NCBI GenBank assembly: GCA_964417725.1 | Contig: CAYQIV010000010.1 | Location: forward strand, 1 to 64,000 | DNA length: 64,000 nt | DNA from: SHZI01 sp964417725 | Lineage (GTDB): Bacteria > Pseudomonadota > Gammaproteobacteria > Steroidobacterales > GCA-2729495 | Direction: 5' to 3' | Shown here: positions 34,094-41,343 of the stretch, piece by piece | Layout: each line of letters begins with the position of its first letter | Position numbering within the stretch: position 1 is the first letter of the stretch | The notes under the pieces: model-generated | Told to the model about the DNA's origin: nothing | What the model saw: the letters and a program-made list of their open reading frames with translations, nothing else | Database searches by the model: none | Program-made: the position numbers and the translations under genes

Positions 34094-35401
34094 TCATGAA
34101 TAGGGTTTCAGATTCAAGGTGCGCTGGATCTTGTCGCCAACGAAGTCAGGTACGCCTGCCACCTCTGCAAACGATCTCCATTTCGATACCGTCGCCTGCA
34201 CATCGGCAACGATTGCGGCGGCCCGCCCCCGTTTCATTGAGGCAGCCCTGGCGCAGGCGTTGAAATCCTCCAGCCTGAAGTTGTCGCGTTTTGCGTTCAT
34301 CGTCATCTGATGACTTGCCGTCCACACACCCGCGGGGTTGAAGCGCCATGTCACGTCGAAAGCCGGCGACAGCGACCACTCACCGGATTTGTTCATCAGG
34401 AAGGCGATGTTCTTCACGTGGTCGTCATGGTTGCGTGCCACGATGTTGAACACCATGCGCCGGAACAGTTGCTCGATGGCCTGCATGGGCAACTGCAGCT
34501 GCCGCATGACGAGAAACGCCTGCTCGTAGCTGTAAGCGCCTGCGATATTGAAGTCATAGTGTGCCAGCGCGCAGAGCGACTGCATGTGAAGTTTTTCGCC
34601 GGTGGCAAGACGATCAAAGCGGCGCGTCATGAAATGCGAGCGGCCATTCTCCCTGAACAACCGGCATTCACTGATATCGATGCCGCATTCACGCGCCATC
34701 AGGGCGTACGCATATTCGATCAACCCGTAGCCTTTGGGGTCTTCCAGCTCCTTGTCCCTGTTGCCGCTGACACCGTCAAATTTCAGCAGCCAGTATTCGA
34801 ATCCCTTGCCGGCCTTGACCTGGCCAGAACGTACTTCATTGGTTTTGGGGTTCCATGCGATGACCGCCTTGGCCCTGGCGCCACCGGCGGAGGTGCCCAC
34901 GCGCAGGATATCCCTCAACGCAGCTTCCGTGACCTCAGGCGCAAGGGATGCGTGCAGGTCATTCCGGTGGCTCAACACCTGTGATGCCAGCTCAACCAGC
35001 TGGCTGACCTCGATCCGTGTGGTCTGCTTTGCCCTGGGGCCGATGGCGGGAGCGAATTCCAGCGCACCCATGCCACGTTCGCCGGTATGGCAAAGCCGCT
35101 CGACGGCGTTGAGTGAATCCGGTGGCCGCCCCTGCGATGCCAGCCAGGCATCGATCAGTGCGTTGCCAAATTTGTCGGGGAGCGAGTCGGCCAGAAGGCC
35201 CGGCAAGCCGAGAAAAGTCCGGCGGGAAAGCTCTGGGAATCGGTGCACGCGCCGGGAAAGTGGCATCGCAATCGGCGCGACCTGAATGCCGCTTTGCGCG
35301 AATCGCGCATCGTATTCGAAGCTGGCGACGTCCTCGCCATCCAGCAGTGAGACAGCGCCGATGGTCTTGCCCCACAGCCTGACTTCGGCCAGCGCGCTTA
35401 T
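34094..35401 (-). CDS. hipA: HipA-family serine/threonine kinase toxin
   Basis: About 435 residues. HipA landmarks: AEVRLWGKTIGAVSLLDGE at the N-terminus, FLGLPGLLADSLPDKFGNAL, kinase catalytic loop ARNHDDHVKNIAFLM and the Mg2+-binding LSPAFDVTW. The coding frame upstream of the first ATG (35266) clearly encodes the conserved first 45 residues. However, between the in-frame TGA and that ATG there is no ATG, GTG or TTG; only ATA (35401) or CTG (35392) is available. An ATG at 35411 lies one frame off. Either a rare start or a frameshift. Overlaps the antitoxin 3' end, as usual for hipBA. Confidence 0.85.
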   Translation of the reverse strand: MSALAEVRLWGKTIGAVSLLDGEDVASFEYDARFAQSGIQVAPIAMPLSRRVHRFPELSRRTFLGLPGLLADSLPDKFGNALIDAWLASQGRPPDSLNAVERLCHTGERGMGALEFAPAIGPRAKQTTRIEVSQLVELASQVLSHRNDLHASLAPEVTEAALRDILRVGTSAGGARAKAVIAWNPKTNEVRSGQVKAGKGFEYWLLKFDGVSGNRDKELEDPKGYGLIEYAYALMARECGIDISECRLFRENGRSHFMTRRFDRLATGEKLHMQSLCALAHYDFNIAGAYSYEQAFLVMRQLQLPMQAIEQLFRRMVFNIVARNHDDHVKNIAFLMNKSGEWSLSPAFDVTWRFNPAGVWTASHQMTMNAKRDNFRLEDFNACARAASMKRGRAAAIVADVQATVSKWRSFAEVAGVPDFVGDKIQRTLNLKPYS

Positions 35402-35748
35402 GACTGCTCATCCCAGCGCCAGGGTTTGCCGGTCGTCTTTGCGGCACGTCGGCCCGAAGCCCGTTGCCGGACCTTGCCCTTGCGCTTCAACAGATCCATC
35501 GGTCGGGGTCCGGGCTCCGGAATCAGCCCATCCAGCCCTGATGCCGCGTCCAGTACCCGCAGCACCCGTACCAGGGTGAGCAACTGAGAGGTTTGCCCGG
35601 CCTCCATTCGCTCGAGGGTGCGCTTGGCGATACCCGCTTGTTCGGCCACAGCCGCCTGGGTCAGCTGCAAGTCAACCCGACGACCCGCAATCCGTGCGCC
35701 CAGTTCGGCCAGCACGGCATCGTCCGTGAGTAAAGCAGTGATTCTCAT
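35398..35748 (-). CDS. hipB: XRE-family antitoxin (HipB-like)
   Basis: A 116-residue DNA-binding antitoxin: LGARIAGRRVDLQLTQAAVA, EQAGIAKRTLERMEAGQTSQ, then a helical region and a long basic tail (KRKGKVRQRASGRRAAKTTG). It precedes and overlaps the HipA kinase gene on the same strand and probably both neutralises it and represses the operon at the palindromes upstream. Confidence 0.88.
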   Translation of the reverse strand: MRITALLTDDAVLAELGARIAGRRVDLQLTQAAVAEQAGIAKRTLERMEAGQTSQLLTLVRVLRVLDAASGLDGLIPEPGPRPMDLLKRKGKVRQRASGRRAAKTTGKPWRWDEQS

Positions 35749-36113
35749 GGTCGCTGGATGTTGCCGATACGACCGTGAAGATACTATATCTCGTCATTTA
35801 TTACGAGATATAGATCGTATTTTTATAAATTCAAGTCGCATTAAATAGCGATATATATGACTTCAATTCTATTACTCGCACTCTATTACGATATATGACT
35901 GCTTTTCAGGCCAGCGTCATGGGCGGATCGGCGGGCTGGATTTCCTCACCTCTCAGGAGCGCAGAGAATCATGAGTGCCGGCGAGGCCTGCGCGCTTTCC
36001 AGAACGAGAAGGCGCACGGCTTATTCGAAGAGCAACGCATAGCCCTCCCGCATCACCGGGACCCCTCGCAGCTCCGATCGCGCTGCGCACCCGATGCCGG
36101 AATCGCCAGGAGG
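35749..36113. other. AT-rich hipBA control region and gene-free stretch
   Basis: 35780-35900 is strongly AT-rich and carries the operator sites described separately. From 35900 to 36113 there is no gene with a credible start; the sequence returns to high GC and ends at the stop codon of the cysteine-rich repeat protein. Confidence 0.5.
35785..35898 (-). promoter_or_regulatory. Palindromic operator array upstream of hipBA
   Basis: A perfect inverted repeat TATATCTCG-N10-CGAGATATA occupies 35785-35812, about 40 bases before the hipB start. Related half-sites CGATATATA (35849-35857) and CGATATATGA (35889-35898) follow further upstream. Multiple spaced palindromes are the known architecture of HipB binding. 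The AT-rich sequence also supplies promoter elements. Confidence 0.65.
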
Positions 36114-36689
36114 CTACCGCGCCGGCGGCAGGCGCAAACGCCCGCCGGAGGGTGGCGGGTTCGGCAAAGACCGCCCCGGCGCGGTGGGCGTCGCTGCGTC
36201 ACCACCTGCGCTCGCGCACATGCCCTGGCTGCACCTCTGCCCCACGGCACAGCGGCAGTCCTTCGCGCACGTCGAGCAGTTCTCGCCCTTCGCCGGCTCG
36301 CACATGCCGTTGCCGCATGCCGAAACGCTCGTGCACATGCCCTGGCTGCACGCCTGCCCCACGGCACAGCGGCAGTCCTTCGCGCAGGTCGAGCAGTTCT
36401 CGCCCTTCGCCGGCTCGCACATGCCGTTGCCGCATGCCGAAACGCTCGTGCACATGCCCTGGCTGCACGCCTGCCCCACGGCACAACTGCAGTCCTTCGC
36501 GCAGGTCGAGCAGTTCTCGCCCTTCGCCGGTTCGCACATGCCGTTGCCGCAGGTCTGCATCCCCTGCGCCTGCACCTCGGCCTGTGAGCAGACCACCAGG
36601 CACAGGACCGCGAGGAAAACACCACGAACCCACGATCCCGTTCTGCGCTCCCGGACTTCGCGCTTCAGAATCCCACCGTCGCCCCTCAT
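36114..36689 (-). CDS. Secreted cysteine-rich tandem-repeat protein
   Basis: A 191-residue exported protein. Start ATG 36689 follows a GGGGAG-rich Shine-Dalgarno; the signal sequence is WVRGVFLAVLCLVVCSQAEV. The mature part consists of three almost identical 39-residue repeats, each with CGNGMCEPAKGENCSTCAKD then C-x-CAVGQ-x-CSQGMC. The core pattern C-G-N-G-x-C-x(n)-G-E-x-C-x-x-C-x-x-D-C occurs in secreted bacterial proteins, notably of myxobacteria, and is probably disulfide-knotted. The tail is Pro/Arg-rich. Function unknown. Confidence 0.7.
   Translation of the reverse strand: MRGDGGILKREVRERRTGSWVRGVFLAVLCLVVCSQAEVQAQGMQTCGNGMCEPAKGENCSTCAKDCSCAVGQACSQGMCTSVSACGNGMCEPAKGENCSTCAKDCRCAVGQACSQGMCTSVSACGNGMCEPAKGENCSTCAKDCRCAVGQRCSQGMCASAGGDAATPTAPGRSLPNPPPSGGRLRLPPAR
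36217..36567 (-). repeat. Three tandem 117-bp coding repeats
   Basis: Units begin at 36217, 36334 and 36451, exactly 117 bases apart. Units one and two differ at only a few positions; the third diverges at its right end. Near-identity at third codon positions indicates recent expansion or gene conversion. Confidence 0.9.
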
Positions 36690-37049
36690 CCCGCTCCCCT
36701 CCCGCGCCCGTCGCCCGACCTCGCGGCGGCCGCCGCGCCCCCATGTCTGGACCCGGCCGATTCTATCGCGGAACGTCCTGCGCATGAGCGACCCGGCATC
36801 GGCTGAGTTCGAAGCACTCGTGGGGAAAATCGTCACGCGCCAAGGGCGCCGGGACACGCTGGGTAACGCGCTTCCACCACTCGATAGGGCGGCGTGGCTT
36901 CAGGGCGCCGCCCGCGCACCCGTAGCTCCCGTGGGTGGGTTCCGGGTTCGGGAGGTCACCGACCAGCGCGGTGCCGGGATTTCGCCCCACATCCAGCGGA
37001 TGTGATGCGAGAATGACCCGGGTCAGGGGCTGATCAGGATCATGTTCGG
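36690..37049. other. Gene-free stretch at the right edge of the accessory island
   Basis: Contains a plus-strand open frame starting at ATG 36784 (DPASAEFEALVGKIVTRQG...) that runs through the direct repeat to 37005; its protein has no recognised domain and it may be a gene remnant. The 19-base sequence shared with 29056-29074 lies at 36892-36910, followed by the direct repeat. Confidence 0.5.
36913..36975 (+). repeat. Right copy of the 63-bp direct repeat bracketing the accessory island
   Basis: Gapless match to 24636-24698. In one frame both copies encode a similar peptide (RAPVAPVGGFRVREVTDQRG here), so the element could derive from a coding sequence. It ends 75 bases before the old-yellow-enzyme gene, where ordinary chromosomal genes resume. 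Confidence 0.7.
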
Positions 37050-39182
37050 ATGCGACTGCTGGAATCAGGGCACATCGGCACGCTGAAACTGAAGAACCGC
37101 GTGATCATGCCGGCGATGGGCATACGCGGCACGGTCGAAAAGGACGGCGAGTGGGGTGAGCGTGCGATCGCCTACTACACGGCGCGGGCAGCCGGGGGAG
37201 TCGGCCTGATCACCCCGGAGATGGTATTTGTCTCGCGGGCGCTGGAACTGGCGGCGAGCTTCTGCCTCGATCTCGCCAACGACCGGCACCTGCAATCGGT
37301 GCGTCGGCTGGCGACATCGCTCGCCGGGCACGATTGCAAGCTCAGCGTGCAACTCACCGCGGGTTTTGGCCGTGTCGTCCCGCCCTTCATCCTGCCGGAA
37401 TGGTGGACCGACGCCCCATTGCCGGCGCATCTGCGCCCGGTCTCCGCATCGACCAACGACAACCACTATCTGCCCGCCAGACGCAAGTTCGATGCCCGCC
37501 CGCTGACCACGGCGGAGGCCGCGGCCCTGGCGCAAAGCTTTGGCCCGGCGGCAAGACGCGTGCGCGAAGCCGGTGCGGCCTGCGTCGAGCTGCATGGCCA
37601 CGAGGGCTATCTGCTCGATCAGTTCATGACCGGATTGTGGAATCGCCGCGATGATCACTATGGCGGCAGCCGCGAGAACCGCATGAACTTCGCCCGCGAG
37701 GCGATCGCGGCCATCAAGCGCGACGCCGGCGAGGATTTTCCGGTGATCTATCGCTTTGGCCTGACGCATTATTTACCCGATGGCCGTCACCCCGAGGAAG
37801 GCCTGTGGATTGCCCGGGAACTCGAAAAAATGGGCGTCGACGCCCTGCATGTCGATGCCGGCTGCTACGAAACCCATTGGTGGCCCCACCCGCCCCAGTA
37901 CCAGGAACCGGGGTGCATGGTGTCGCTGGCGGCGCAGGTCAAGGCACAGGTGTCGATCCCGGTGATCGCCGTCGGCCGCCTCCAGTACCCGGAGCTCGCC
38001 GAACAGGTGCTTGCCGACAACAAGGCGGATTTCGTGGCCATCGGTCGCGGCCTGCTCGCCGACCCGGATCTGGTCAACAAGGTGGCGGCCCGCAAGGCCG
38101 ACGACATCATTCCCTGCATCGGCTGTCATGAAGGCTGTCTCTGGCAGATGGCGGAAGGCAAACCCACCAGTTGCGCGGTGCGGCCGACCACCGGGCATGA
38201 AATCGAATGGCCGCTGCTGCCGCTCGGAAAGAAAGCCTCATTGCTGGTCGTGGGTGGCGGTCCGGCGGGTATCGAGGCCGCGCGTGCCGGCGTCGAGCGC
38301 GGCTTCGACGTGACCCTCTGGGAGGCGGGCGCAGCGCTCGGTGGCAACCTCATCCCGGCGGCGGCCCCGGCTTTCAAGCTGGACATCGCCAGATACCTCG
38401 CCTATGTGCGACGCCTGGCCAGCGGCTTGCCGATCACGCGGGTGCTGAACAAACGCGCCACCGCGGCCGACATCGTGGCATTCAACGCCGACCATGTGGT
38501 GCTGGCGACCGGCGCAATCATGGAAGCACCGCCGTTCCAGAGCACCGACACGGTCAAGGTGCTGTCGGCGATCGACCTGCTGACCGGCAAGGATGCGGTT
38601 CGCGGCGACCGCATTCTGGTCATGGGCGGCGGGGAAGTCGGCTGCGAAACCGCCGTCCATCTCGCCCGGCAGGGCAAGCAGGTCACGCTCAGCACCCGGC
38701 GCGGCAAGGACAAGCTCTGCAGCGATGTCGTCGACCGTTCCAACCGGGACATGCTGCTCGCGATGATCCATGACGCCGGCATTCGCATCATTGAAAATGC
38801 CATCCCGCTCCGGGCCGATGGCCGCGGCATCGTCGTGGAGATCAACAAGGACAGGCGCGAAGCCAGTGCCGGCGAGCGCTCCGAGCGCGATGAGCTGGTG
38901 CAGCTGGTCAATGCCAACGCCAAGGGTGGGGTCGATGCAGGCGCAGACGGCGACGGCGACGGCATGGATGGCGAGATCACGGTTGCCGCAGACAGCCTGG
39001 TGTTTGCCGGCCGCATGCTGCGTCAGGATGCCCTGGCCGGAGAGCTGGCCGAACTGGGCTGCGCCAGCAACATCCTCAGCGCCGGCGATTGCGTGAAGGT
39101 CGACTCGATCATGGGCGCCGTCTGGGCGAGCTTCACCGCCATCCGGAACATCGGCACGAGCGACGCGCCTGCGGCCACCTGA
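37050..39182 (+). CDS. NADH:flavin oxidoreductase / 2,4-dienoyl-CoA reductase-like (OYE, Fe-S, FAD)
   Basis: A 710-residue multidomain reductase. Residues 1-350 form an FMN TIM barrel (HIGTLKLKNRVIMPAMGIRG, HGHEGYLLDQFMTGLWNRRD, GRGLLADPDLVNK). Then a 4Fe-4S site CIGCHEGCLW with a further cysteine in TSCAVRP, and FAD/NAD Rossmann domains (LLVVGGGPAGIEAARAG, ILVMGGGEVGCETAVHLARQ). This is the FadH/bile-acid-inducible/trimethylamine-dehydrogenase architecture: reduction of activated C=C bonds. Substrate is not determinable; nearby catabolic genes suggest organic-acid or aromatic intermediates. A long strong terminator overlaps its stop codon. Confidence 0.93.
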   Translation: MRLLESGHIGTLKLKNRVIMPAMGIRGTVEKDGEWGERAIAYYTARAAGGVGLITPEMVFVSRALELAASFCLDLANDRHLQSVRRLATSLAGHDCKLSVQLTAGFGRVVPPFILPEWWTDAPLPAHLRPVSASTNDNHYLPARRKFDARPLTTAEAAALAQSFGPAARRVREAGAACVELHGHEGYLLDQFMTGLWNRRDDHYGGSRENRMNFAREAIAAIKRDAGEDFPVIYRFGLTHYLPDGRHPEEGLWIARELEKMGVDALHVDAGCYETHWWPHPPQYQEPGCMVSLAAQVKAQVSIPVIAVGRLQYPELAEQVLADNKADFVAIGRGLLADPDLVNKVAARKADDIIPCIGCHEGCLWQMAEGKPTSCAVRPTTGHEIEWPLLPLGKKASLLVVGGGPAGIEAARAGVERGFDVTLWEAGAALGGNLIPAAAPAFKLDIARYLAYVRRLASGLPITRVLNKRATAADIVAFNADHVVLATGAIMEAPPFQSTDTVKVLSAIDLLTGKDAVRGDRILVMGGGEVGCETAVHLARQGKQVTLSTRRGKDKLCSDVVDRSNRDMLLAMIHDAGIRIIENAIPLRADGRGIVVEINKDRREASAGERSERDELVQLVNANAKGGVDAGADGDGDGMDGEITVAADSLVFAGRMLRQDALAGELAELGCASNILSAGDCVKVDSIMGAVWASFTAIRNIGTSDAPAAT

Positions 39183-39200
39183 GGCCGCAGGCGCCTTTTT
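39165..39200 (+). terminator. Strong Rho-independent terminator of the OYE-family gene
   Basis: A perfect 12-bp stem GCGCCTGCGGCC (39165-39176) with GGCCGCAGGCGC (39183-39194), a six-base loop containing the stop codon, then C and five T (39196-39200). Confidence 0.9.
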
Positions 39201-39311
39201 GCCTATCGTTTTGCCACCATGAGCCGGCGGGAGGAGCCCGGGCGAAGAGGGACATGCACCTGCTTTGCTACACTCCCGCACGGGTTCGCCACGTGAAGCA
39301 CGGGTTTTTTC

Positions 39312-40325
39312 ATGAAAGTCGATGTCATCCTGTCGCCGGATTCATCCCCGTCTGAAATTTGCGAGCTCGGTCTGCTGGCAGAGCGTTACGGCATCAACGC
39401 GATCTGGAGCTCGAACTACCCCTCTTCACGAGACCCTTTCCTGACCCTGGCGCCGCTCGCGCTGGCATCAACGACGATCCGGCTTGGTCCGTTGGTCATC
39501 ACGGCATATGAGCAACACCCCTTCAAGACGGCGAAGGCGCTGGCCACACTGAACGAACTCTGTCGCGGGCGTGCAAACATCCTGATCGGCGGCCCGACCG
39601 GCGTCAACGCGGCCATGGGCATGGGTATCGAGCACATGGTGGGGCGCGTGCGTGAGAGCATCGAGGTGGTCAAGCGCGCCGGTCCTGCACAGCCGTTGAA
39701 CTACCAGGGCAGGATGTTCCAGGTCTGGAACTATCATCCGGCATGGGCCACCGACACACCGCCGCGGATCTACGCCGGCGCCAACAAACCGCAGATGATG
39801 CGCATGGCGGCCCAGGTTGCCGACAACATCATGGTGGGCGATCCGCTGCCGCAACGCCTGGCCAGCACCATGGCCATGCTCGACGGCCATCTCGCCGACG
39901 CAGGTCGCAGTCGTCAGGCATTGCGCATCAGCGGACTCGTGGCCTGGCATATCAAACCGGACCGGGCGCAATCACTGTCCGAGGCACGGCAGCAGCTGGC
40001 ACTGCGCGGCATGCTGGATCCATGGTATCTGGAGGAATTCCTCACCACGGAAGAGTGTGACCTCGTCGACCAGAAGCGCACCGCGTTTTTCAAGGCTTAC
40101 AAAAACAAGACGGACGTCATCGCCGGCGTGCCGGAGTCCATCCTGCAGAAGCTGGTGGACAACCTCGGCCTTGCAGGCACACCGGCCGATCTGGACCAGC
40201 ATATCGAGCGTCTGCAGCGACTCGGCAGCCTGGGTCTCGATGAGGTCGCGCTGAAACTCCATGATGACCAGGCCGACGCCATCCGGCTGATCGGCGAGCG
40301 GGTCGTGCCGGTGCTGACGCCATAG
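39312..40325 (+). CDS. LLM class (luciferase-like) flavin-dependent oxidoreductase
   Basis: A 337-residue TIM-barrel protein of the bacterial luciferase/F420 reductase superfamily. Typical features: KVDVILSPDSSPSEICELGL, AERYGINAIWSSNYPSSRDP, GRANILIGGPTGVNAAMG and RIYAGANKPQMMRMAAQVAD. Cofactor could be FMN or F420. A paralogue at 51436-52461 shares the same N-terminus and C-terminus (DDQADAIRLIGERVVPVL here), so both belong to one subfamily. ATG 39312. Confidence 0.9.
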   Translation: MKVDVILSPDSSPSEICELGLLAERYGINAIWSSNYPSSRDPFLTLAPLALASTTIRLGPLVITAYEQHPFKTAKALATLNELCRGRANILIGGPTGVNAAMGMGIEHMVGRVRESIEVVKRAGPAQPLNYQGRMFQVWNYHPAWATDTPPRIYAGANKPQMMRMAAQVADNIMVGDPLPQRLASTMAMLDGHLADAGRSRQALRISGLVAWHIKPDRAQSLSEARQQLALRGMLDPWYLEEFLTTEECDLVDQKRTAFFKAYKNKTDVIAGVPESILQKLVDNLGLAGTPADLDQHIERLQRLGSLGLDEVALKLHDDQADAIRLIGERVVPVLTP

Positions 40326-40475
40326 GGGAAAGGGGTTCGGCTGGCCAAGGCGCCGCGGAACCGTCCGCCAGGACACCCCTTCCGCAATCCCGGGGCGCAT
40401 CGCCACCGGATTTGCGCCTCGACAACCGGGACAGGGGCAGCTAGTGTGGCCCGGTCATCGGAAGGGGGAATCTCG

Positions 40476-41324
40476 ATGCGTGTCATTGGCCTGCTCCTGC
40501 TGCTGTTCGCCCTCACCGCCTGCTCTGAACTGTGGACCCACCGCAATGTCCGCAGTGGCACATCGAGCAGCCTCGTCGACTACCTCTACCCGGAAGGCGA
40601 AGCGCCGCCGGACTTCGACGGGCAGGTCCCGCAGCTCAAGCTGCCGTTACGGGTCGGTCTGGCCTTCGTGCCCTCCTCCGGCAGGTCGGCATGGCACAGC
40701 GACCACACCCTCGGCGAAGCCGACAGGAACGAACTGCTCGAACTCGTCCGTGAACGCTTCGGCGACCGCGAATACATCAGCCGCATCGAGATCATCCCCG
40801 AAACCTATCTGCGCTCCACGCGGGGCTTCGAGGGCGTGTCGCAGGTGGCGCGTCTCTACGGGGTCGATGTCATGGCGCTGGTCTCCTACGACCAGGTCAG
40901 CTCCACCGGCGACAACAAGCTTGCCCTGACGTACTGGACGATCGTCGGCGCCTACGTCATCCGCGGCACCGAAAACGAAGTGCAGACCTTTGTCGACACC
41001 GCCGTGTTCGATGTGCGCAGCCGCAAGCTGCTGTTCCGCGCTCCGGGCATCGACCGCCGCGAACGTGCATCATCGGCCATCGACAGCGCCGAGAAGCTGC
41101 AGGCCCAGCGCGCGGTCAGTTTCCGCGCTGCCGTCACGCAGATGCGTGAAAACCTCGCCACCGAACTCGATCGCTTCGAAGATCGCCTCAAGGAAGAGCC
41201 GCAGCTGGCCGATGTCAGCTGGCGTGACGGCCGGGGCGGCGCCGGCGGGTTCGGCCCGCTGTCGCTGGCGTTGTGGTTCGTCGCCTGCCTGTGGCGACGG
41301 CCCCGGCGTGGGCGGGCCGCCTGA
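40476..41324 (+). CDS. Rhombotarget lipoprotein with GlyGly-CTERM tail
   Basis: A 282-residue protein. Lipoprotein signal with lipobox ALTAC (about Cys16), a globular domain (PQLKLPLRVGLAFVPSSG, DVMALVSYDQVSSTGDNKLA) and a C-terminal Gly-rich motif, hydrophobic helix and Arg-rich end (GGAGGFGPLSLALWFVACLW, RRPRRGRAA), the GlyGly-CTERM signal cleaved by rhombosortase. The combination of lipid anchor and GlyGly-CTERM defines the 'rhombotarget lipoprotein' family. Start ATG 40476 after GAAGGGGGA. Function unknown; no rhombosortase in the window. Confidence 0.8.
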   Translation: MRVIGLLLLLFALTACSELWTHRNVRSGTSSSLVDYLYPEGEAPPDFDGQVPQLKLPLRVGLAFVPSSGRSAWHSDHTLGEADRNELLELVRERFGDREYISRIEIIPETYLRSTRGFEGVSQVARLYGVDVMALVSYDQVSSTGDNKLALTYWTIVGAYVIRGTENEVQTFVDTAVFDVRSRKLLFRAPGIDRRERASSAIDSAEKLQAQRAVSFRAAVTQMRENLATELDRFEDRLKEEPQLADVSWRDGRGGAGGFGPLSLALWFVACLWRRPRRGRAA

Positions 41325-41343
41325 GCCGGCCGGATTCGCCGGC

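Noticed and set aside
36217..36567. CRISPR-like array
   Set aside because: Units are 117 bp, contiguous without spacers, and encode a cysteine-rich protein on the minus strand.
36784..37005. 73-codon plus-strand gene through the right island repeat
   Set aside because: No Shine-Dalgarno and no recognised domain; half of it is the repeat itself. Mentioned in the intergenic entry only.
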